This document shows positions 46,114 to 56,045 of a stretch of 64,000 nucleotides of DNA, in pieces. The notes beneath the pieces were generated by a model. The model was not told the DNA's origin. It ran no database searches and saw only the letters and a program-made list of their open reading frames with translations. Numbering within the stretch: position 1 is the stretch's first letter; each line of letters opens with the position of its first letter. Source of the stretch: Coriobacteriia bacterium (GTDB lineage: Bacteria; Actinomycetota; Coriobacteriia; Anaerosomatales; Anaerosomataceae); NCBI GenBank assembly GCA_030651765.1, contig JAUSBY010000012.1, forward strand, positions 1 to 64,000. The letters run 5' to 3'. The position numbers and the translations under genes were made by a program.

Positions 46114-48894
46114 TCAGAGCGCCGAGACGACGGTGGAGCAGCGCGCGCACAGGTCGTCCGCGCCGAGCTCGCGCCAGTTCCAGCAGCGAGGGCACTTCTC
46201 GCCCTCGGCGGCCTCGACGATGACCCTAGGCGCCCCGGCCTCAGCCTCACCGTCATCGGCAGGTTCGAGCACGACCGCCGAGACGATGAACATCTCGGCC
46301 AGCGCCTCGGCCCCGCGCGCTTCGAGCACCGCACGGTCCGCCGGCACCGCGCGCACCCGTAGCCGGGCCTGCTGGCTCTTGCCGATCTCGCCCGCGTTGC
46401 GCGCGTCTTCGAGCGCCTTGGTCGCGGCGTCTCGCGCGGCCAGCACGACACCGTACGCGGCGCGAAGGTCCGCCGCGTCCGCACGCTCCTCGGCCACCGG
46501 CCAACCCGCCAGGTGCACGCTCACGACGCCATCTCGCAGCGGCTCGGCGGCCGACTGCCACACCTCCTCGGCAGTGAAGCTCAGCACGGGCGCCACGAGA
46601 CGCACGACGTCGCCCAGGACGGCGGCGAGCACCGTCTGTGCGCTGCGACGCGAGTGCGAGCCCGCGGCATCCGCGTACAGACGGTCCTTGAGCACATCGA
46701 GGTAGAACGCCGAGAGTTCCACGACGCAGTAGTCGTAGACGGCGCGATACACCGTGTGGTACTTCCACTCGTCGTATGCCTTCGTCACGCGGGACACGAG
46801 GTCGCCGAGGGAGACGAGCGCGTACCGATCGAGTTCGGGCATCTGATCGTACGGGACCGCGAGCGACGGCTCGAAGTCGGCGAGGTTGCCGAGCAGGAAC
46901 CGGAACGTGTTCCTGATACGGCGGTACGCTTCGCTCGTCCGCTCGAGGATCTCGTCTGAGACGCTCACGTCCTGCGAGTAGTCCGACGACGCCACCCACA
47001 GGCGGATGATGTCGGCGCCGTACTTCGAGACGACGTCGAGTGGTGAGATGACGTTGCCGAGTGACTTGGACATCTTGCGGCCGTCGCCGTCGACGATGAA
47101 CCCGTGGGTGAGGACCGCCGAGAACGGCGCCTGGTCGTACGCGCCGACGCTCGTCAGCAGCGCCGACTGGAACCAGCCGCGGTGCTGGTCGGAGCCCTCG
47201 AGATAGAGCTCGGCCGGACGGTGGAGCTCGGGACGCGCCTCGAGCACGCTCGTGTGCGAGACCCCGGACTCGAACCAGACGTCGACGATGTCGCTCTCGG
47301 CCTTCAACTCCGAGCCGCCGCACCGGGGACACGCGGTCCCCGCGGGCAGATACTCGGCAGGCTTCTTCTTGAACCAGGCGTCGGCGCCCTCGGTGGCGAA
47401 GAGATGCTCCACGGCGGCGAACGTCTCGTCGGTTGCCACCGTCTCACCGCACGCGACACACGCGAACACGGGGATGGGGACGCCCCACGCGCGTTGACGG
47501 CTGATGCACCAGTCGGGACGATCGGCCACCATGGAGCCGATACGGTTGACCGACCATCCGGGCACCCACTCCACACCCTTCATCGCCTGCATGGCGGCGT
47601 CTCGCAACCCGGTGGCGTCCATCGAGACGAACCACTGCTCGGTGGCGCGGAAGATGACCGGCTTCTTGCAGCGCCAGCAGTGCGGGTAGCTGTGCGAGGT
47701 GGTGCCCGCGTGCACGAGCGACCCCTGCTCGCGGAGCCACTCGATGATCACCGGATTGGCCTTCTCGACGTGCATCCCCGCGAAGGGACCGCCACCCGCG
47801 TCGAACACGCCGTTGTCGTCGACCGGCATCAGTGACGGCAGACCGAACCGCTGGCCGACGAGGTAGTCCTCCTCACCGTGACCGGGCGCCGTGTGCACCG
47901 CGCCCGTACCGGTGGAAAGCTCGACATGCTCGCCGGTGATGATCACGCCGGTGCCGTCGGTGTGGACGGGAAGCACGTAGTGGAGACCCGCAAGTGCGCC
48001 GCCCTTCACGCGCGTCGGCAGCACGTGGTAGTCCTCCCATCCGGCGATACCCGCGACGCTCTCGACGAGCGCCTCGGCGAGAACCACGATCTCGCCGGCG
48101 ACCTTCACGCCCACGTAGTCGGCGTCGTCGGCCAGGGTAACGCCCACGTTGGCCGGGAGCGTCCACGGCGTCGTCGTCCAGATGAGTACCGAGACGGGCA
48201 GATCCTCGGCTGCCCACGGCTCGGGCGCATCAGTAAACCTGAACTTGACGTAGATGCTGTGCGACGTCTCATCACCGTACTCGATCTCAGCCTCCGCCAG
48301 CGCCGTCTTGCAGCGGTAGCACCAGTGGATGGGCTTCGAGCCCCGGTAGACCATGCCGCGCCTGTACATCTCGGCGAAGACCTTGACGTTGCCGGCCTCG
48401 TAGGCCGGGTTCAGCGTCAGGTACGGGTCGTCGAAATCCCCCTGCACGCCAAGGCGCTGGAACTCCGCCGCCTGTACGCCGACGAAACGCATCGCATAGT
48501 CCCGGCACAGTGCGCGCAGATCGGCCTGCGAGATCTCCTTCATGCGCTCCGGGCCGAGGTCCTTCTCGACCTGGTGCTCGATCGGCTGCCCGTGGCAGTC
48601 CCACCCGGGAACGTACGGAGCGTAGTAGCCGCGCATCGACTTGTACTTGACGACGAGGTCCTTGAGCACCTTGTTGAAGGCCGTGCCCATGTGGATGTGG
48701 CCGTTGGCGTAGGGCGGGCCGTCGTGAAGCACGAACACCGGACCGTTCTCGTTCGCCTCGAGGCACCTGCGGTAGATATCGAGCTCGTCCCAGAACCGCA
48801 GCCACTCGGGCTCGCGTGTCGCCAGACTCGCCCGCATCGGGAACGCGGTATCCGGCAGGTTCATGGTCTGCTTGTAGTCGACCTTCTCGGTCAT
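46114..48894 (-). CDS. ileS: Isoleucyl-tRNA synthetase
   Basis: 926 aa from the ATG at 48894. HIGH-type motif [13 protein letters not shown], editing CP1 domain (about 180-390) with [15 protein letters not shown]-type [12 protein letters not shown] and a C-terminal zinc finger [20 protein letters not shown]. The zinc tail marks the bacterial (IleS1) type. Expression is expected to be controlled by the T-box upstream. Confidence 0.97.
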   Translation of the reverse strand: MTEKVDYKQTMNLPDTAFPMRASLATREPEWLRFWDELDIYRRCLEANENGPVFVLHDGPPYANGHIHMGTAFNKVLKDLVVKYKSMRGYYAPYVPGWDCHGQPIEHQVEKDLGPERMKEISQADLRALCRDYAMRFVGVQAAEFQRLGVQGDFDDPYLTLNPAYEAGNVKVFAEMYRRGMVYRGSKPIHWCYRCKTALAEAEIEYGDETSHSIYVKFRFTDAPEPWAAEDLPVSVLIWTTTPWTLPANVGVTLADDADYVGVKVAGEIVVLAEALVESVAGIAGWEDYHVLPTRVKGGALAGLHYVLPVHTDGTGVIITGEHVELSTGTGAVHTAPGHGEEDYLVGQRFGLPSLMPVDDNGVFDAGGGPFAGMHVEKANPVIIEWLREQGSLVHAGTTSHSYPHCWRCKKPVIFRATEQWFVSMDATGLRDAAMQAMKGVEWVPGWSVNRIGSMVADRPDWCISRQRAWGVPIPVFACVACGETVATDETFAAVEHLFATEGADAWFKKKPAEYLPAGTACPRCGGSELKAESDIVDVWFESGVSHTSVLEARPELHRPAELYLEGSDQHRGWFQSALLTSVGAYDQAPFSAVLTHGFIVDGDGRKMSKSLGNVISPLDVVSKYGADIIRLWVASSDYSQDVSVSDEILERTSEAYRRIRNTFRFLLGNLADFEPSLAVPYDQMPELDRYALVSLGDLVSRVTKAYDEWKYHTVYRAVYDYCVVELSAFYLDVLKDRLYADAAGSHSRRSAQTVLAAVLGDVVRLVAPVLSFTAEEVWQSAAEPLRDGVVSVHLAGWPVAEERADAADLRAAYGVVLAARDAATKALEDARNAGEIGKSQQARLRVRAVPADRAVLEARGAEALAEMFIVSAVVLEPADDGEAEAGAPRVIVEAAEGEKCPRCWNWRELGADDLCARCSTVVSAL

Positions 48895-48930
48895 CGGCCC
48901 ATCCTCTCGCCTCTCGCGGTCGCCTTGAGG

Positions 48931-48972
48931 CAACGACAAAGCGCGCCCGTCCTCTTCTGGGACGAAGCGCGC
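48931..48972 (-). terminator. T-box-associated terminator of ileS leader
   Basis: Arms at 48960-48972 and 48941-48952 form a GC-rich stem with two G-T wobbles and a single bulge, loop of 7 nt, then a T-rich tail on the minus strand (complement of 48931-48940). It is mutually exclusive with the antiterminator of the T-box. Confidence 0.75.
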
Positions 48973-49225
48973 CTCGGGGGTTCAGGTGCTGCTCCGCGGT
49001 ACCACCCAGCTTGCGCGCACGTCCATCAGGACCTCGCGCCACTCGGTCGCCCGGTAACGGGGGCATCCGTCGGCGCCTACCGGGCATCGCTGCCGTTCGG
49101 GCCGAGGCTCGGAGGTGATCTTCGGCTGCGCCTTCGCCTGCGGGCTTTCACTGTCCCCGCTCGCTGCCGAGGCGGTCTCGCGCCTACTCTTCCTCGTCAC
49201 AGCCATCGTCATGCTGTCGCGCGAC
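48931..49225 (-). promoter_or_regulatory. T-box riboswitch leader of ileS
   Basis: The 399-bp gap between ileS and yggU holds this element. The conserved T-box GGGTGGTACCGCGGA is read on the minus strand from 49007 to 48993. An ATC (Ile) specifier codon lies at 49119-49117 in GAAGATCACC. CTGGG (complement of 49005-49009) can pair with CCCAG (complement of 48957-48961) as antiterminator; the latter overlaps a terminator stem (48972-48960 with 48952-48941) followed by CTTTGTCGTT. This predicts Ile-tRNA charging control by transcription attenuation. The outer 5' limit is approximate. Confidence 0.88.
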
Positions 49226-49293
49226 CCTCGAGCCGCGTAGGTGCGATGGTAGCGCCGGAGCCGACAGGGGTCAACGCGCGGAGAGCGCCGGCC

Positions 49294-49569
49294 TCAGAAC
49301 AGCCCCTCCTGCGGTGCGCCGAACGCCGCACGCGCCTCGGCCTCCCCCACGCCGTCGATAGCGACCTGTTTGTGACGGCTCGCTTCGCCACGCACCACAC
49401 GCACCGCGCCTTTCGGCACGCCGAGTGCAGCGGCGATCACCCTGCATGCGGCTGCGTTGGCCTTGCCACCCTCTGGCGGGGCCGTGACCCTCACAGACAG
49501 CTCACCCCCTCGCCAGCCCGCGACCTCGTCGCGAGCAGACTTGGGGGTGACGTGAACAGCGATCCTCAA
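49294..49569 (-). CDS. yggU: YggU/DUF167-family protein
   Basis: 91 aa, TTG start with a weak ribosome site. VTPKSARDEVAGWRGGELSVRVTAPPEGGKANAA is the DUF167 signature. Function unknown; conserved next to yggT/divIVA and ileS. It starts 12 bp after the divIVA stop. Confidence 0.85.
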   Translation of the reverse strand: MRIAVHVTPKSARDEVAGWRGGELSVRVTAPPEGGKANAAACRVIAAALGVPKGAVRVVRGEASRHKQVAIDGVGEAEARAAFGAPQEGLF

Positions 49570-49581
49570 TGGAAGCGCCGC

Positions 49582-50334
49582 CTAGTCGATCTCCTCGATG
49601 TCGACGTCGTCCTCGCGCTCGCCGAATCCGAACTCGGCCACGTCGAAGGAGACGGTGTCATCCGGCCGGAGTCCTGACTCGGCAACGTCGCCGAGGTGCA
49701 GGCTCGCGACGAAGCCGGCTTCCGGCGGCTCCTCCGCGATGGGCGCGTCGGCCGTGGCAGGAGCCGGCGGCACGATGTCTGTGGGAACCACGATCGTGGC
49801 GGGACGGGCGGAGGCGCGGGGAGCGCTCACATCGGCGTCCGCGATCGTCTCGTCGCCTGCCGTGCCGACCATGAGTGTCACGTCTTCGGGAAGCGATATC
49901 TCGGCGATTCCGCTCAGGTGCGTCTCGAGCAGCCGCCGGAACTCGGCGCGGAACGCCTCCTCGGCCTGCTTGATGCGCGTGAGGTCGCCGACGGCCTTCT
50001 GCTTCGAGGTGAGCGCGCTGTGGATGACCTCTTTGGCCTTGACCTCGGCGTCTTTGAGTACCGCGGCAGCTTCCTGCTGCGCCTTGCCGATGATCTCGTC
50101 AGCGGACTTCTGCGCGCTTACGAGCGTGTTGTGCAGCGTGCGCTCCATGTCCTGGTAGCCGCGGACCTTCTCGTCGAGCCCGTCGATGCGCTCGGAGAGG
50201 TCGATGTTCTCCTTGAACAGGCGCTCGAGCTCGTCTGCGACCTGGTCGAGAAAAGCGTCGACCTCGGCCTCGTTGTAGCCGCGGAGCGCATGTCCGAACT
50301 CCTTGTGGTGGATATCGAGCGGGGTGAGCTTCAT
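49582..50334 (-). CDS. divIVA: DivIVA/Wag31-like polar scaffold protein
   Basis: 250 aa. LTPLDIHHKEFGHALRGYNEAEVDAFLDQVADELERL is the membrane-binding N-terminal DivIVA domain; residues about 50-145 are coiled coil and the rest is an acidic, Pro-rich tail. In Actinobacteria DivIVA organises polar or septal wall growth. Near yggT and sepF as usual. Confidence 0.93.
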   Translation of the reverse strand: MKLTPLDIHHKEFGHALRGYNEAEVDAFLDQVADELERLFKENIDLSERIDGLDEKVRGYQDMERTLHNTLVSAQKSADEIIGKAQQEAAAVLKDAEVKAKEVIHSALTSKQKAVGDLTRIKQAEEAFRAEFRRLLETHLSGIAEISLPEDVTLMVGTAGDETIADADVSAPRASARPATIVVPTDIVPPAPATADAPIAEEPPEAGFVASLHLGDVAESGLRPDDTVSFDVAEFGFGEREDDVDIEEID

Positions 50335-50380
50335 CGGTCCGTCCTTCCCGACCGGGTGCGAGTTGTCCTCTTGCGGGATT

Positions 50381-50635
50381 CTAACGCAAGAACCTGACGA
50401 GTGCGGACGCGATGAGCGAAAGTGCGACCATCGCGACGATCGGCGATATGTCCATCATTCCCAGCGGAGGGATGATGCGACGGAAGATGCCAAGCCAAGG
50501 CTCCACGATGGTGCCGAGCGTTCGGTAGATGTCGAAGAGCAGCCCGCGCGGACGAATCCACGACATCAACACGTAGACGATGATGAGGATCTGGTAGAAA
50601 TCGATGAGGCGAACGATGATGCCGACGGGCGTCAT
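50381..50635 (-). CDS. yggT: YggT-family membrane protein
   Basis: 84 aa. One long hydrophobic segment IVRLIDFYQILIIVYVLMSWI plus amphipathic IVEPWLGIFRRIIPPLG and SPIVAMVALSLIASALVRFL match YggT/YlmG. Linked to nucleoid or division organisation in some organisms. The ATG at 50635 overlaps the proC stop. Confidence 0.92.
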   Translation of the reverse strand: MTPVGIIVRLIDFYQILIIVYVLMSWIRPRGLLFDIYRTLGTIVEPWLGIFRRIIPPLGMMDISPIVAMVALSLIASALVRFLR

Positions 50636-51441
50636 GAGCCGAGCTCCTTCGCCCGTCGCACGGCCGCCTCGACCGCATCTGAGACGGCCGTCCGCAGACC
50701 GCCGGCCTCAAGAGCGGTGATCGCCGCGATCGTCGTTCCTCCGGGGCTTGCAACCCCGTCGATGAGCTCCTGCGGGTGCATCCCCGTGGCGATGAGCAGC
50801 TCGGCCGTGCCCTTCACCGTCTGCACGGCGAGTGTCTGGGCGACCTCCCGGGTCAGTCCCTGGTTGACGCCGGCCCGAGCAAGCGCATCGATCATGAGCG
50901 CGATGTACGCCGGGCCGGAGCCCGAGATGGCCGTCGCGGCGTCCTGGTTGCGCTCATCGATCACGACCGCCTCGCCGAGCGACTCGAACAGCGTCCTGAC
51001 CTGTTCGATCTGCGCCTCGGTCGCCGAGCCGCCACCGCTCACGACGGCCATTCCCGCGCCGACCATCGCCGGTGTGTTGGGCATGACCCGTACGACCGGC
51101 GTGGCGGGCCGAAGCAGTGATTCGATGCGGGCTGTCGTGATTCCAGCCGCGATCGACACGACGACCGCGCCCTCGGCGACATCATCGGCCAGATGCGCGA
51201 GAACCGCGTCGAAGACCTGCGGCTTGACGGCGACCAGCACGATCTCGGCCTCGCCGACGATCTCGTGACCATCGCCGACCGTAGCGATACCGTGCCGGGC
51301 AAAGACCTCACGACGTTCGGCGTTAGGCTCCGCAACGGCGATCGACGCGGCACCGAGAACTCCGGACGAGACGAGCCCGGCGGCGATCGCCTCGCCCATC
51401 CTGCCGCCACCTACGATGGCGAGCGTGTAGCGGGCGGTCAC
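50632..51441 (-). CDS. proC: Pyrroline-5-carboxylate reductase
   Basis: 269 aa from the GTG at 51441, which has GATGAGG upstream and starts VTARYTLAIVGGGRMGEAIA; starts at 51456 or 51462 are also possible and would overlap sepF. Rossmann NAD(P)H site GGGRMG, AVKPQ and the proline-specific MPNTPAMVGAGMA and GSGPAYI motifs. Final step of proline synthesis. Confidence 0.95.
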   Translation of the reverse strand: MTARYTLAIVGGGRMGEAIAAGLVSSGVLGAASIAVAEPNAERREVFARHGIATVGDGHEIVGEAEIVLVAVKPQVFDAVLAHLADDVAEGAVVVSIAAGITTARIESLLRPATPVVRVMPNTPAMVGAGMAVVSGGGSATEAQIEQVRTLFESLGEAVVIDERNQDAATAISGSGPAYIALMIDALARAGVNQGLTREVAQTLAVQTVKGTAELLIATGMHPQELIDGVASPGGTTIAAITALEAGGLRTAVSDAVEAAVRRAKELGS

Positions 51442-51448
51442 GGGCACC

Positions 51449-51979
51449 TCATCCATCGACACTGAACAGGCCCCGGTCCCGCAAAGCCGCGCGCTGCGCG
51501 TCGCTGACGGTCACGTTGGCGGGTGTGAGCATGAAGACCTTGTCGGACACCTTCTGCAGTCCGCCATTGAGTCCGTACGTAAGCCCCGATGCGAACGCCA
51601 GCAGCTGCCGTGCGATGTCGGGATCGGTCATGGTGAGGTTCATGATCACGGACATGCCGGACTTGAATCTGTCCGCAATGGCCTGCGCCTCGGCATACGC
51701 CCGCGGTTCTACGATCTGCATCTTGACCTGCGGAACGGCCTGCATGCCCGGTCCCGGAGAGACGGTCCCCTGCCTGCCGGCGTCGCGCGCACGGTCGAGA
51801 TCCGGCTCACGCCTCACACGGCGGATGCTCGTGGGCGGTTCTTCATCGTACGGGCTGCGATAGGCCGGCGGGGCGTCATAGCCCTCGGCCCCCTCCTCAG
51901 CCTCGTCGTAGTCTTCGTACTCGTCGTAGTCGTCGTCTCCGAAGCCGAGCCTCGCTTTGATGTCACGCCACACGCCCAC
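51449..51979 (-). CDS. sepF: Cell division protein SepF
   Basis: 176 aa from a GTG at 51979 (GAGGAG upstream). Short amphipathic membrane-binding N-terminus (VWRDIKARLGFG), a variable acidic linker, then the FtsZ-binding core with VEPRAYAEAQAIADRFKSGMSVIMNLT and ARQLLAFASGLTYGLNGGLQKVSDKVFMLTP. SepF tethers FtsZ to the membrane, replacing FtsA in Actinobacteria. Confidence 0.94.
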   Translation of the reverse strand: MGVWRDIKARLGFGDDDYDEYEDYDEAEEGAEGYDAPPAYRSPYDEEPPTSIRRVRREPDLDRARDAGRQGTVSPGPGMQAVPQVKMQIVEPRAYAEAQAIADRFKSGMSVIMNLTMTDPDIARQLLAFASGLTYGLNGGLQKVSDKVFMLTPANVTVSDAQRAALRDRGLFSVDG

Positions 51980-52007
51980 GCTCGTCTCCTCGCATACGTC
52001 GGATCGG

Positions 52008-52688
52008 CTACCGGCCGAAGATCGCGCGACCGATGCGTACGATGGTAGCACCCTCTTCGATGGCGACCTCGAGATCGTTGGTCATCCCCATGGAGAGTTC
52101 CGTCATCTCCACCCCATTGAACCGCATAGCGTCAAGGGATTCAAACAGCCCGCGCAGGTCCCGGAAGACCCAACGGATCGACTCGGCACGCGACGCGAAC
52201 GGAGCGATGGTCATGAGACCCCGGACGTCGACAGCCGGCAGGTCGAGTGAGCGTCTGAGCACGTCAACGGCCTCGTCGGGAGTCATCCCGTGCTTCGAGA
52301 CCTCGTGCGCGACGTTGACCTGGAGCAGCACTGGCTGCACGACACCCATGGCACTGGCAACGCGATCGACTCGCTCCAGCAGGTGCGCGGAGTCCACCGA
52401 GTGGATCAGGTGCGCCTTGCCGACCACGTGCTGGACCTTGTTGGACTGGAGTGTCCCGATGAAGTGCCACCGCACGTCCGGGAACAGACCACGCTTGGCG
52501 ACGAACTCCTGGACGCGGTTCTCGCCGAAGTCGGTCACGCCGGCCGCGATCGCGTCGCGCACCTCCGGCGGCCCGACCGTCTTGGCAACCGCGACGATTG
52601 CGATCTCGTCGGCATCGCGACCGACCGCGTCCGCCGCATCGCACACACGGCGGCGAACGGCGTCGTATCGCTCGGCTACCTGGCTCAC
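52008..52688 (-). CDS. yggS: YggS-family PLP-binding protein
   Basis: 226 aa. AVAKTVGPPEVRDAIAAGVTDFGENRVQE holds the PLP-binding Lys; WHFIGTLQSNKVQHV and MTELSMGMTNDLEVAIEEGATIVRIGRAIFG complete the family signature. Maintains vitamin B6 balance. Starts 4 bp inside phoU, so translation is coupled to the phosphate operon. Confidence 0.94.
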   Translation of the reverse strand: MSQVAERYDAVRRRVCDAADAVGRDADEIAIVAVAKTVGPPEVRDAIAAGVTDFGENRVQEFVAKRGLFPDVRWHFIGTLQSNKVQHVVGKAHLIHSVDSAHLLERVDRVASAMGVVQPVLLQVNVAHEVSKHGMTPDEAVDVLRRSLDLPAVDVRGLMTIAPFASRAESIRWVFRDLRGLFESLDAMRFNGVEMTELSMGMTNDLEVAIEEGATIVRIGRAIFGR

Positions 52689-53365
52689 GAGTCGGGTGTG
52701 TCCGTCTCCTCGCCGGTCGTGTCAAACGCCTCGAACTCGCCGGTCACCATGTACACGAGGCGCTCGCCGATGTCGACCGCGTGGTCCGCGATCCGCTCGA
52801 GATAACGCGAAGCGAGCACCATCTGGCTCGCCCACTCGATGTCTTCTTCCTCCTGCAGGCGGGCGAGTTCGCGGAAGAACTGCTTGAAGAGGTGGTCGAT
52901 CGGCTCGTCCATCTCCTTCAACTTGTACGCCAGCTCGAGGTCGTTCTTCTCGAAAGCCTCGAGCATCGCCTCAAGAACGCGGTGCACGAGGTTGCCCTGC
53001 GCCTTGATGAGATCGTAGAGCGTCTGCGGGCCACGACGGCCGGCGGTGCGACGTGCAGCCTTGGCGATGTTCACGGCCAGATCGCCCATGCGCTCCATGT
53101 GCATGCTGATATGTGCGAGCGAGTGGAGCAGGCGCAGGTCACGCGCGACCGGGAACTGCGTCGCGATCGTCTCGAGCGTGCGCTCCTCGAGCGCCAGACA
53201 GCGCGTGTCGATCTCGTCGTCGCGCGCGATGACGGCCTCGGCAAGCTCGACGTCGGCCTCGACGAGGGACACGGCCGCGTCGCGGGAGACCGCTATGATC
53301 AGTCGCCCGATATCGACGACCTCGGCCTTGATAGCCTTGAGTTCCTTGCGATAGCTCTCACGCAT
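52685..53365 (-). CDS. phoU: Phosphate signalling protein PhoU
   Basis: 226 aa; start ATG at 53365 (or the GTG before it) after GAGGAGAAG. Two tandem three-helix PhoU repeats with E/DxxxD metal motifs: HISMHMERMGDLAVNIAKAA and LASRYLERIADHAVDIGERLVYM. Negative modulator of phosphate uptake. It lies 98 bp after pstB and overlaps yggS. Confidence 0.95.
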   Translation of the reverse strand: MRESYRKELKAIKAEVVDIGRLIIAVSRDAAVSLVEADVELAEAVIARDDEIDTRCLALEERTLETIATQFPVARDLRLLHSLAHISMHMERMGDLAVNIAKAARRTAGRRGPQTLYDLIKAQGNLVHRVLEAMLEAFEKNDLELAYKLKEMDEPIDHLFKQFFRELARLQEEEDIEWASQMVLASRYLERIADHAVDIGERLVYMVTGEFEAFDTTGEETDTPDS

Positions 53366-53463
53366 CACGGTTCGCTTCTCCTCGCCTCGTGGTCGCCGGC
53401 CGATCATCTGGCCATTATAGCCGCGGCCGACGCACCGCATGTGAAACGCCCGTTACAGTCTGA

Positions 53464-54285
53464 CTACCCGAAACGCCCGGTGATGTAGTCTTCTGTCCGT
53501 CGGTCGCGCGGGCTCGTGAAGATCTCGGCGGTCCGTCCAAACTCGATGAGCTCGGCGGCCTCACCCTGCTTCTCCTGCAAGAAGAACGCTGTCTCGTCGG
53601 AGACACGCGCAGCCTGCTGCATGTTGTGCGTCACGATGATGATCGTGACCGAGTTCTTCAGCTCGGCCATGAGGTCCTCGACCTTCTGCACACTCGTAGG
53701 GTCGATCGCCGAACACGGCTCGTCCATGAGTAGCACGTCCGGCTGGACCGCGAGCACGCGCGCGATGCACAGCCGTTGCTGCTGACCGCCGGACAGCGTC
53801 AGACCACCGCGGCCCATGATGTCCTTGACCTCTTTCCAGACGTTCGCGCGCACGAGCGCCTTCTCGACGATCTCGTCGAGCTCGGCCCTCTTCGTGACAC
53901 CGTGCAAGCGGGGCCCGAATGCCACGTTGTCGTAGATCGACATCGGGAACGGGTTCGGCTGCTGGAAGATCATCCCCACGCGGCGACGCAGGTCGACCGG
54001 GTCAACGCCCGAGCCGTAGATGTCCGCGCCGTCGAGCGTGATCGTGCCCTCGAGGCGGGTACCGGGGATGAGGTCGTTCATGCGGTTCAGGCATCTCAAG
54101 AACGTGGACTTGCCACACCCGGACGGGCCGATGAACGCCGTGACCGAGTTCTCGCGCACGTCGATCGTGATGCCGGTCAGCGCATGGAAGTCACCGTAGA
54201 AGAACTCGAGGCCGCGAACACTGAACCTCGGGTTCCCGGTGAGGGGTTCGGTGGAGAGCTGTGAAACCGGCGGGGAGGGGTTCAT
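53464..54285 (-). CDS. pstB: Phosphate ABC transporter ATP-binding protein
   Basis: 273 aa. Walker [10 protein letters not shown], signature [16 protein letters not shown], Walker [13 protein letters not shown] and H-loop THNMQQA, plus the PstB-specific [13 protein letters not shown] and [10 protein letters not shown]. Overlaps pstA by 4 bp. Confidence 0.97.
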   Translation of the reverse strand: MNPSPPVSQLSTEPLTGNPRFSVRGLEFFYGDFHALTGITIDVRENSVTAFIGPSGCGKSTFLRCLNRMNDLIPGTRLEGTITLDGADIYGSGVDPVDLRRRVGMIFQQPNPFPMSIYDNVAFGPRLHGVTKRAELDEIVEKALVRANVWKEVKDIMGRGGLTLSGGQQQRLCIARVLAVQPDVLLMDEPCSAIDPTSVQKVEDLMAELKNSVTIIIVTHNMQQAARVSDETAFFLQEKQGEAAELIEFGRTAEIFTSPRDRRTEDYITGRFG

Positions 54286-55112
54286 CCCTGGAGCCTCCTG
54301 TTCCGGGCTGCAAGCCAGCGTGCGCTGAGGTTGAAGAAGAGCACCATCACCATGAGCAGGAGCGCTGTGCCGTACGCGGCGTCCATGTTGATGCCCTCCA
54401 TGGCCAGCATGTACAGGTGCACGGTCATCGACCGGCCCGAGTCAAGCGGCGAGATCGGCAGATACACGGCCTGTCCCATCGTGAAGATCACGACCGCAGT
54501 CTCGCCGACCGCCCGACCCATAGCGAGGATGATGCCCGTGAGAATGCGCGGCAGTGCCGAGGGCAGCACGATCCGGCTCACGGTCTGCCACTTGCTCGCG
54601 CCCAGACCATAGCTGCCCCAGCGGATGTACTTGGGAACGGCCCGGATCGCCTCCTCGGTCGCCCGCATGACGATCGGCAGCATGAGGAACGACAGCGCAA
54701 GCGCGCCGGAGAGTACCGAGAAGCCGAGCCCCATCACCTCGACGAAGAGTGCGAAGCCGAACAGGCCCATGACGATCGACGGCACGCTGGCAAGCGTGTC
54801 GGCGGCGAACCGGATGGCGTCGACGAGCTTGCCCTGCACCGCGTACTCGGCAAGGTACACGGCGGCCAGAACCGCGATAGGCGTGACGATGAGCATGGAC
54901 AGACCGGTGACATACATCGTCGCGATGATGGTCGGCCCGATGCCGCCCTCGGCATTCACGCCGTGAGGCTTCGTGAAGATGAACTCGGGCGTGATCTGGC
55001 CGACCCCCCGCACGAACACATACAGGATGACGGCACCGAGAATGGTCACCGTAGTGATCCCACACAGCCATAGCACCCCGAGCGCGATCCGGTTGGTCCA
55101 GCGCTTGTCCAT
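54282..55112 (-). CDS. pstA: Phosphate ABC transporter permease PstA
   Basis: 276 aa with about six membrane helices. [35 protein letters not shown] and the EAA-like loop [54 protein letters not shown] are characteristic. Three bp after pstC. Confidence 0.96.
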   Translation of the reverse strand: MDKRWTNRIALGVLWLCGITTVTILGAVILYVFVRGVGQITPEFIFTKPHGVNAEGGIGPTIIATMYVTGLSMLIVTPIAVLAAVYLAEYAVQGKLVDAIRFAADTLASVPSIVMGLFGFALFVEVMGLGFSVLSGALALSFLMLPIVMRATEEAIRAVPKYIRWGSYGLGASKWQTVSRIVLPSALPRILTGIILAMGRAVGETAVVIFTMGQAVYLPISPLDSGRSMTVHLYMLAMEGINMDAAYGTALLLMVMVLFFNLSARWLAARNRRLQG

Positions 55113-55115
55113 CGC

Positions 55116-56045
55116 CTACGACCTCTTCGCGTTCAGCCGGGAGAGTGCACGCACGATCGCGACGAGCCCCATCGAGATGATGAACAGGATGATAGCCAGA
55201 CCGAACAGCGCCGTACGATGCGTGCCCGATGCGTAACTCATGTCGATCACGATCTGACTCGTGATGGTTGCGATCGGGGCGCCGAGTCCCTCGAAGAACT
55301 GCGGTGCATTGCCCGCCACCATGACGACGGCCATCGTCTCGCCGATCGCCCTGCCCATGCCGAGGATGATCGCGTCGAAGATGCCGATCTTCGCGGCCGG
55401 CACGAGCACCTTGTAGATGGTCTGCCACGTCGTCGCGCCCATGGCGTAACTCGCCTCGCGAATCCCGGGCGGCACCGAGCGAAGCGCGTCCTCGGTCAGC
55501 GTGGCGATGGTCGGCACGATCATCACCGCCAGGATCAGCGACGCCGTGAGCGGCCCAAAACCCATGCTGCCGGTCAGCTCGGCCACGAACGGCCGCACGA
55601 TCACGAGGCCGAAGAACCCGAACACCACCGAAGGCACGCCGGCGAGAAGCTCGACGGCCGGCCGGACGATCCCGCGCACGGTGGGAGTCGCGATCTCCGA
55701 AAGGAAGATCGCGGTGCCGATGGCGAGCGGTGCGCCAAAAACAAGGGCGCCGATCGTGACCACGAGCGTGCCGGTCACGAGCGGACCGATTCCGAACTTG
55801 CCGAGCGTGGAGGACCACTCGGAGCCGAAGAGGAACGCCGCCAGACCCGGATCTTCGATGACCGGCCAGCCCCGGAATCCGACGAAGAAGAAGATGAGCG
55901 CCACACCGGCCACGGCTGCGATCGCGCAGGTAAGGAACAGATTCTTGAGCAGTGCCTCCTGGATGTAGGTGGCACGAGACATCATCTTGAGCGTGCGGGC
56001 AGCGCCCGCCTCTGGAGCGCGCTTCGTCTCGAGCGGCTCAGCCAC
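55116..56045 (-). CDS. pstC: Phosphate ABC transporter permease PstC
   Basis: 309 aa from a GTG at 56045, preceded by AAGGAGG. Six membrane helices; AVELLAGVPSVVFGFFGLVIV and the loop EDALRSVPPGIREASYAMGATTWQTIYKVLVPAAKIGIFDAIILGMGRAIGETMAV. Overlaps pstS by 8 bp. Confidence 0.96.
   Translation of the reverse strand: MAEPLETKRAPEAGAARTLKMMSRATYIQEALLKNLFLTCAIAAVAGVALIFFFVGFRGWPVIEDPGLAAFLFGSEWSSTLGKFGIGPLVTGTLVVTIGALVFGAPLAIGTAIFLSEIATPTVRGIVRPAVELLAGVPSVVFGFFGLVIVRPFVAELTGSMGFGPLTASLILAVMIVPTIATLTEDALRSVPPGIREASYAMGATTWQTIYKVLVPAAKIGIFDAIILGMGRAIGETMAVVMVAGNAPQFFEGLGAPIATITSQIVIDMSYASGTHRTALFGLAIILFIISMGLVAIVRALSRLNAKRS

Noticed and set aside
47878-49677. Open frame of 599 codons on the plus strand opposite ileS and its leader
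   Set aside because: Antisense to conserved ileS, the T-box and yggU; composition typical of shadow frames.
54442-55818. Long minus-strand frame (458 codons) across pstA and pstC
   Set aside because: It is out of frame with both permease genes, is His/Arg-rich and contains none of the permease motifs.
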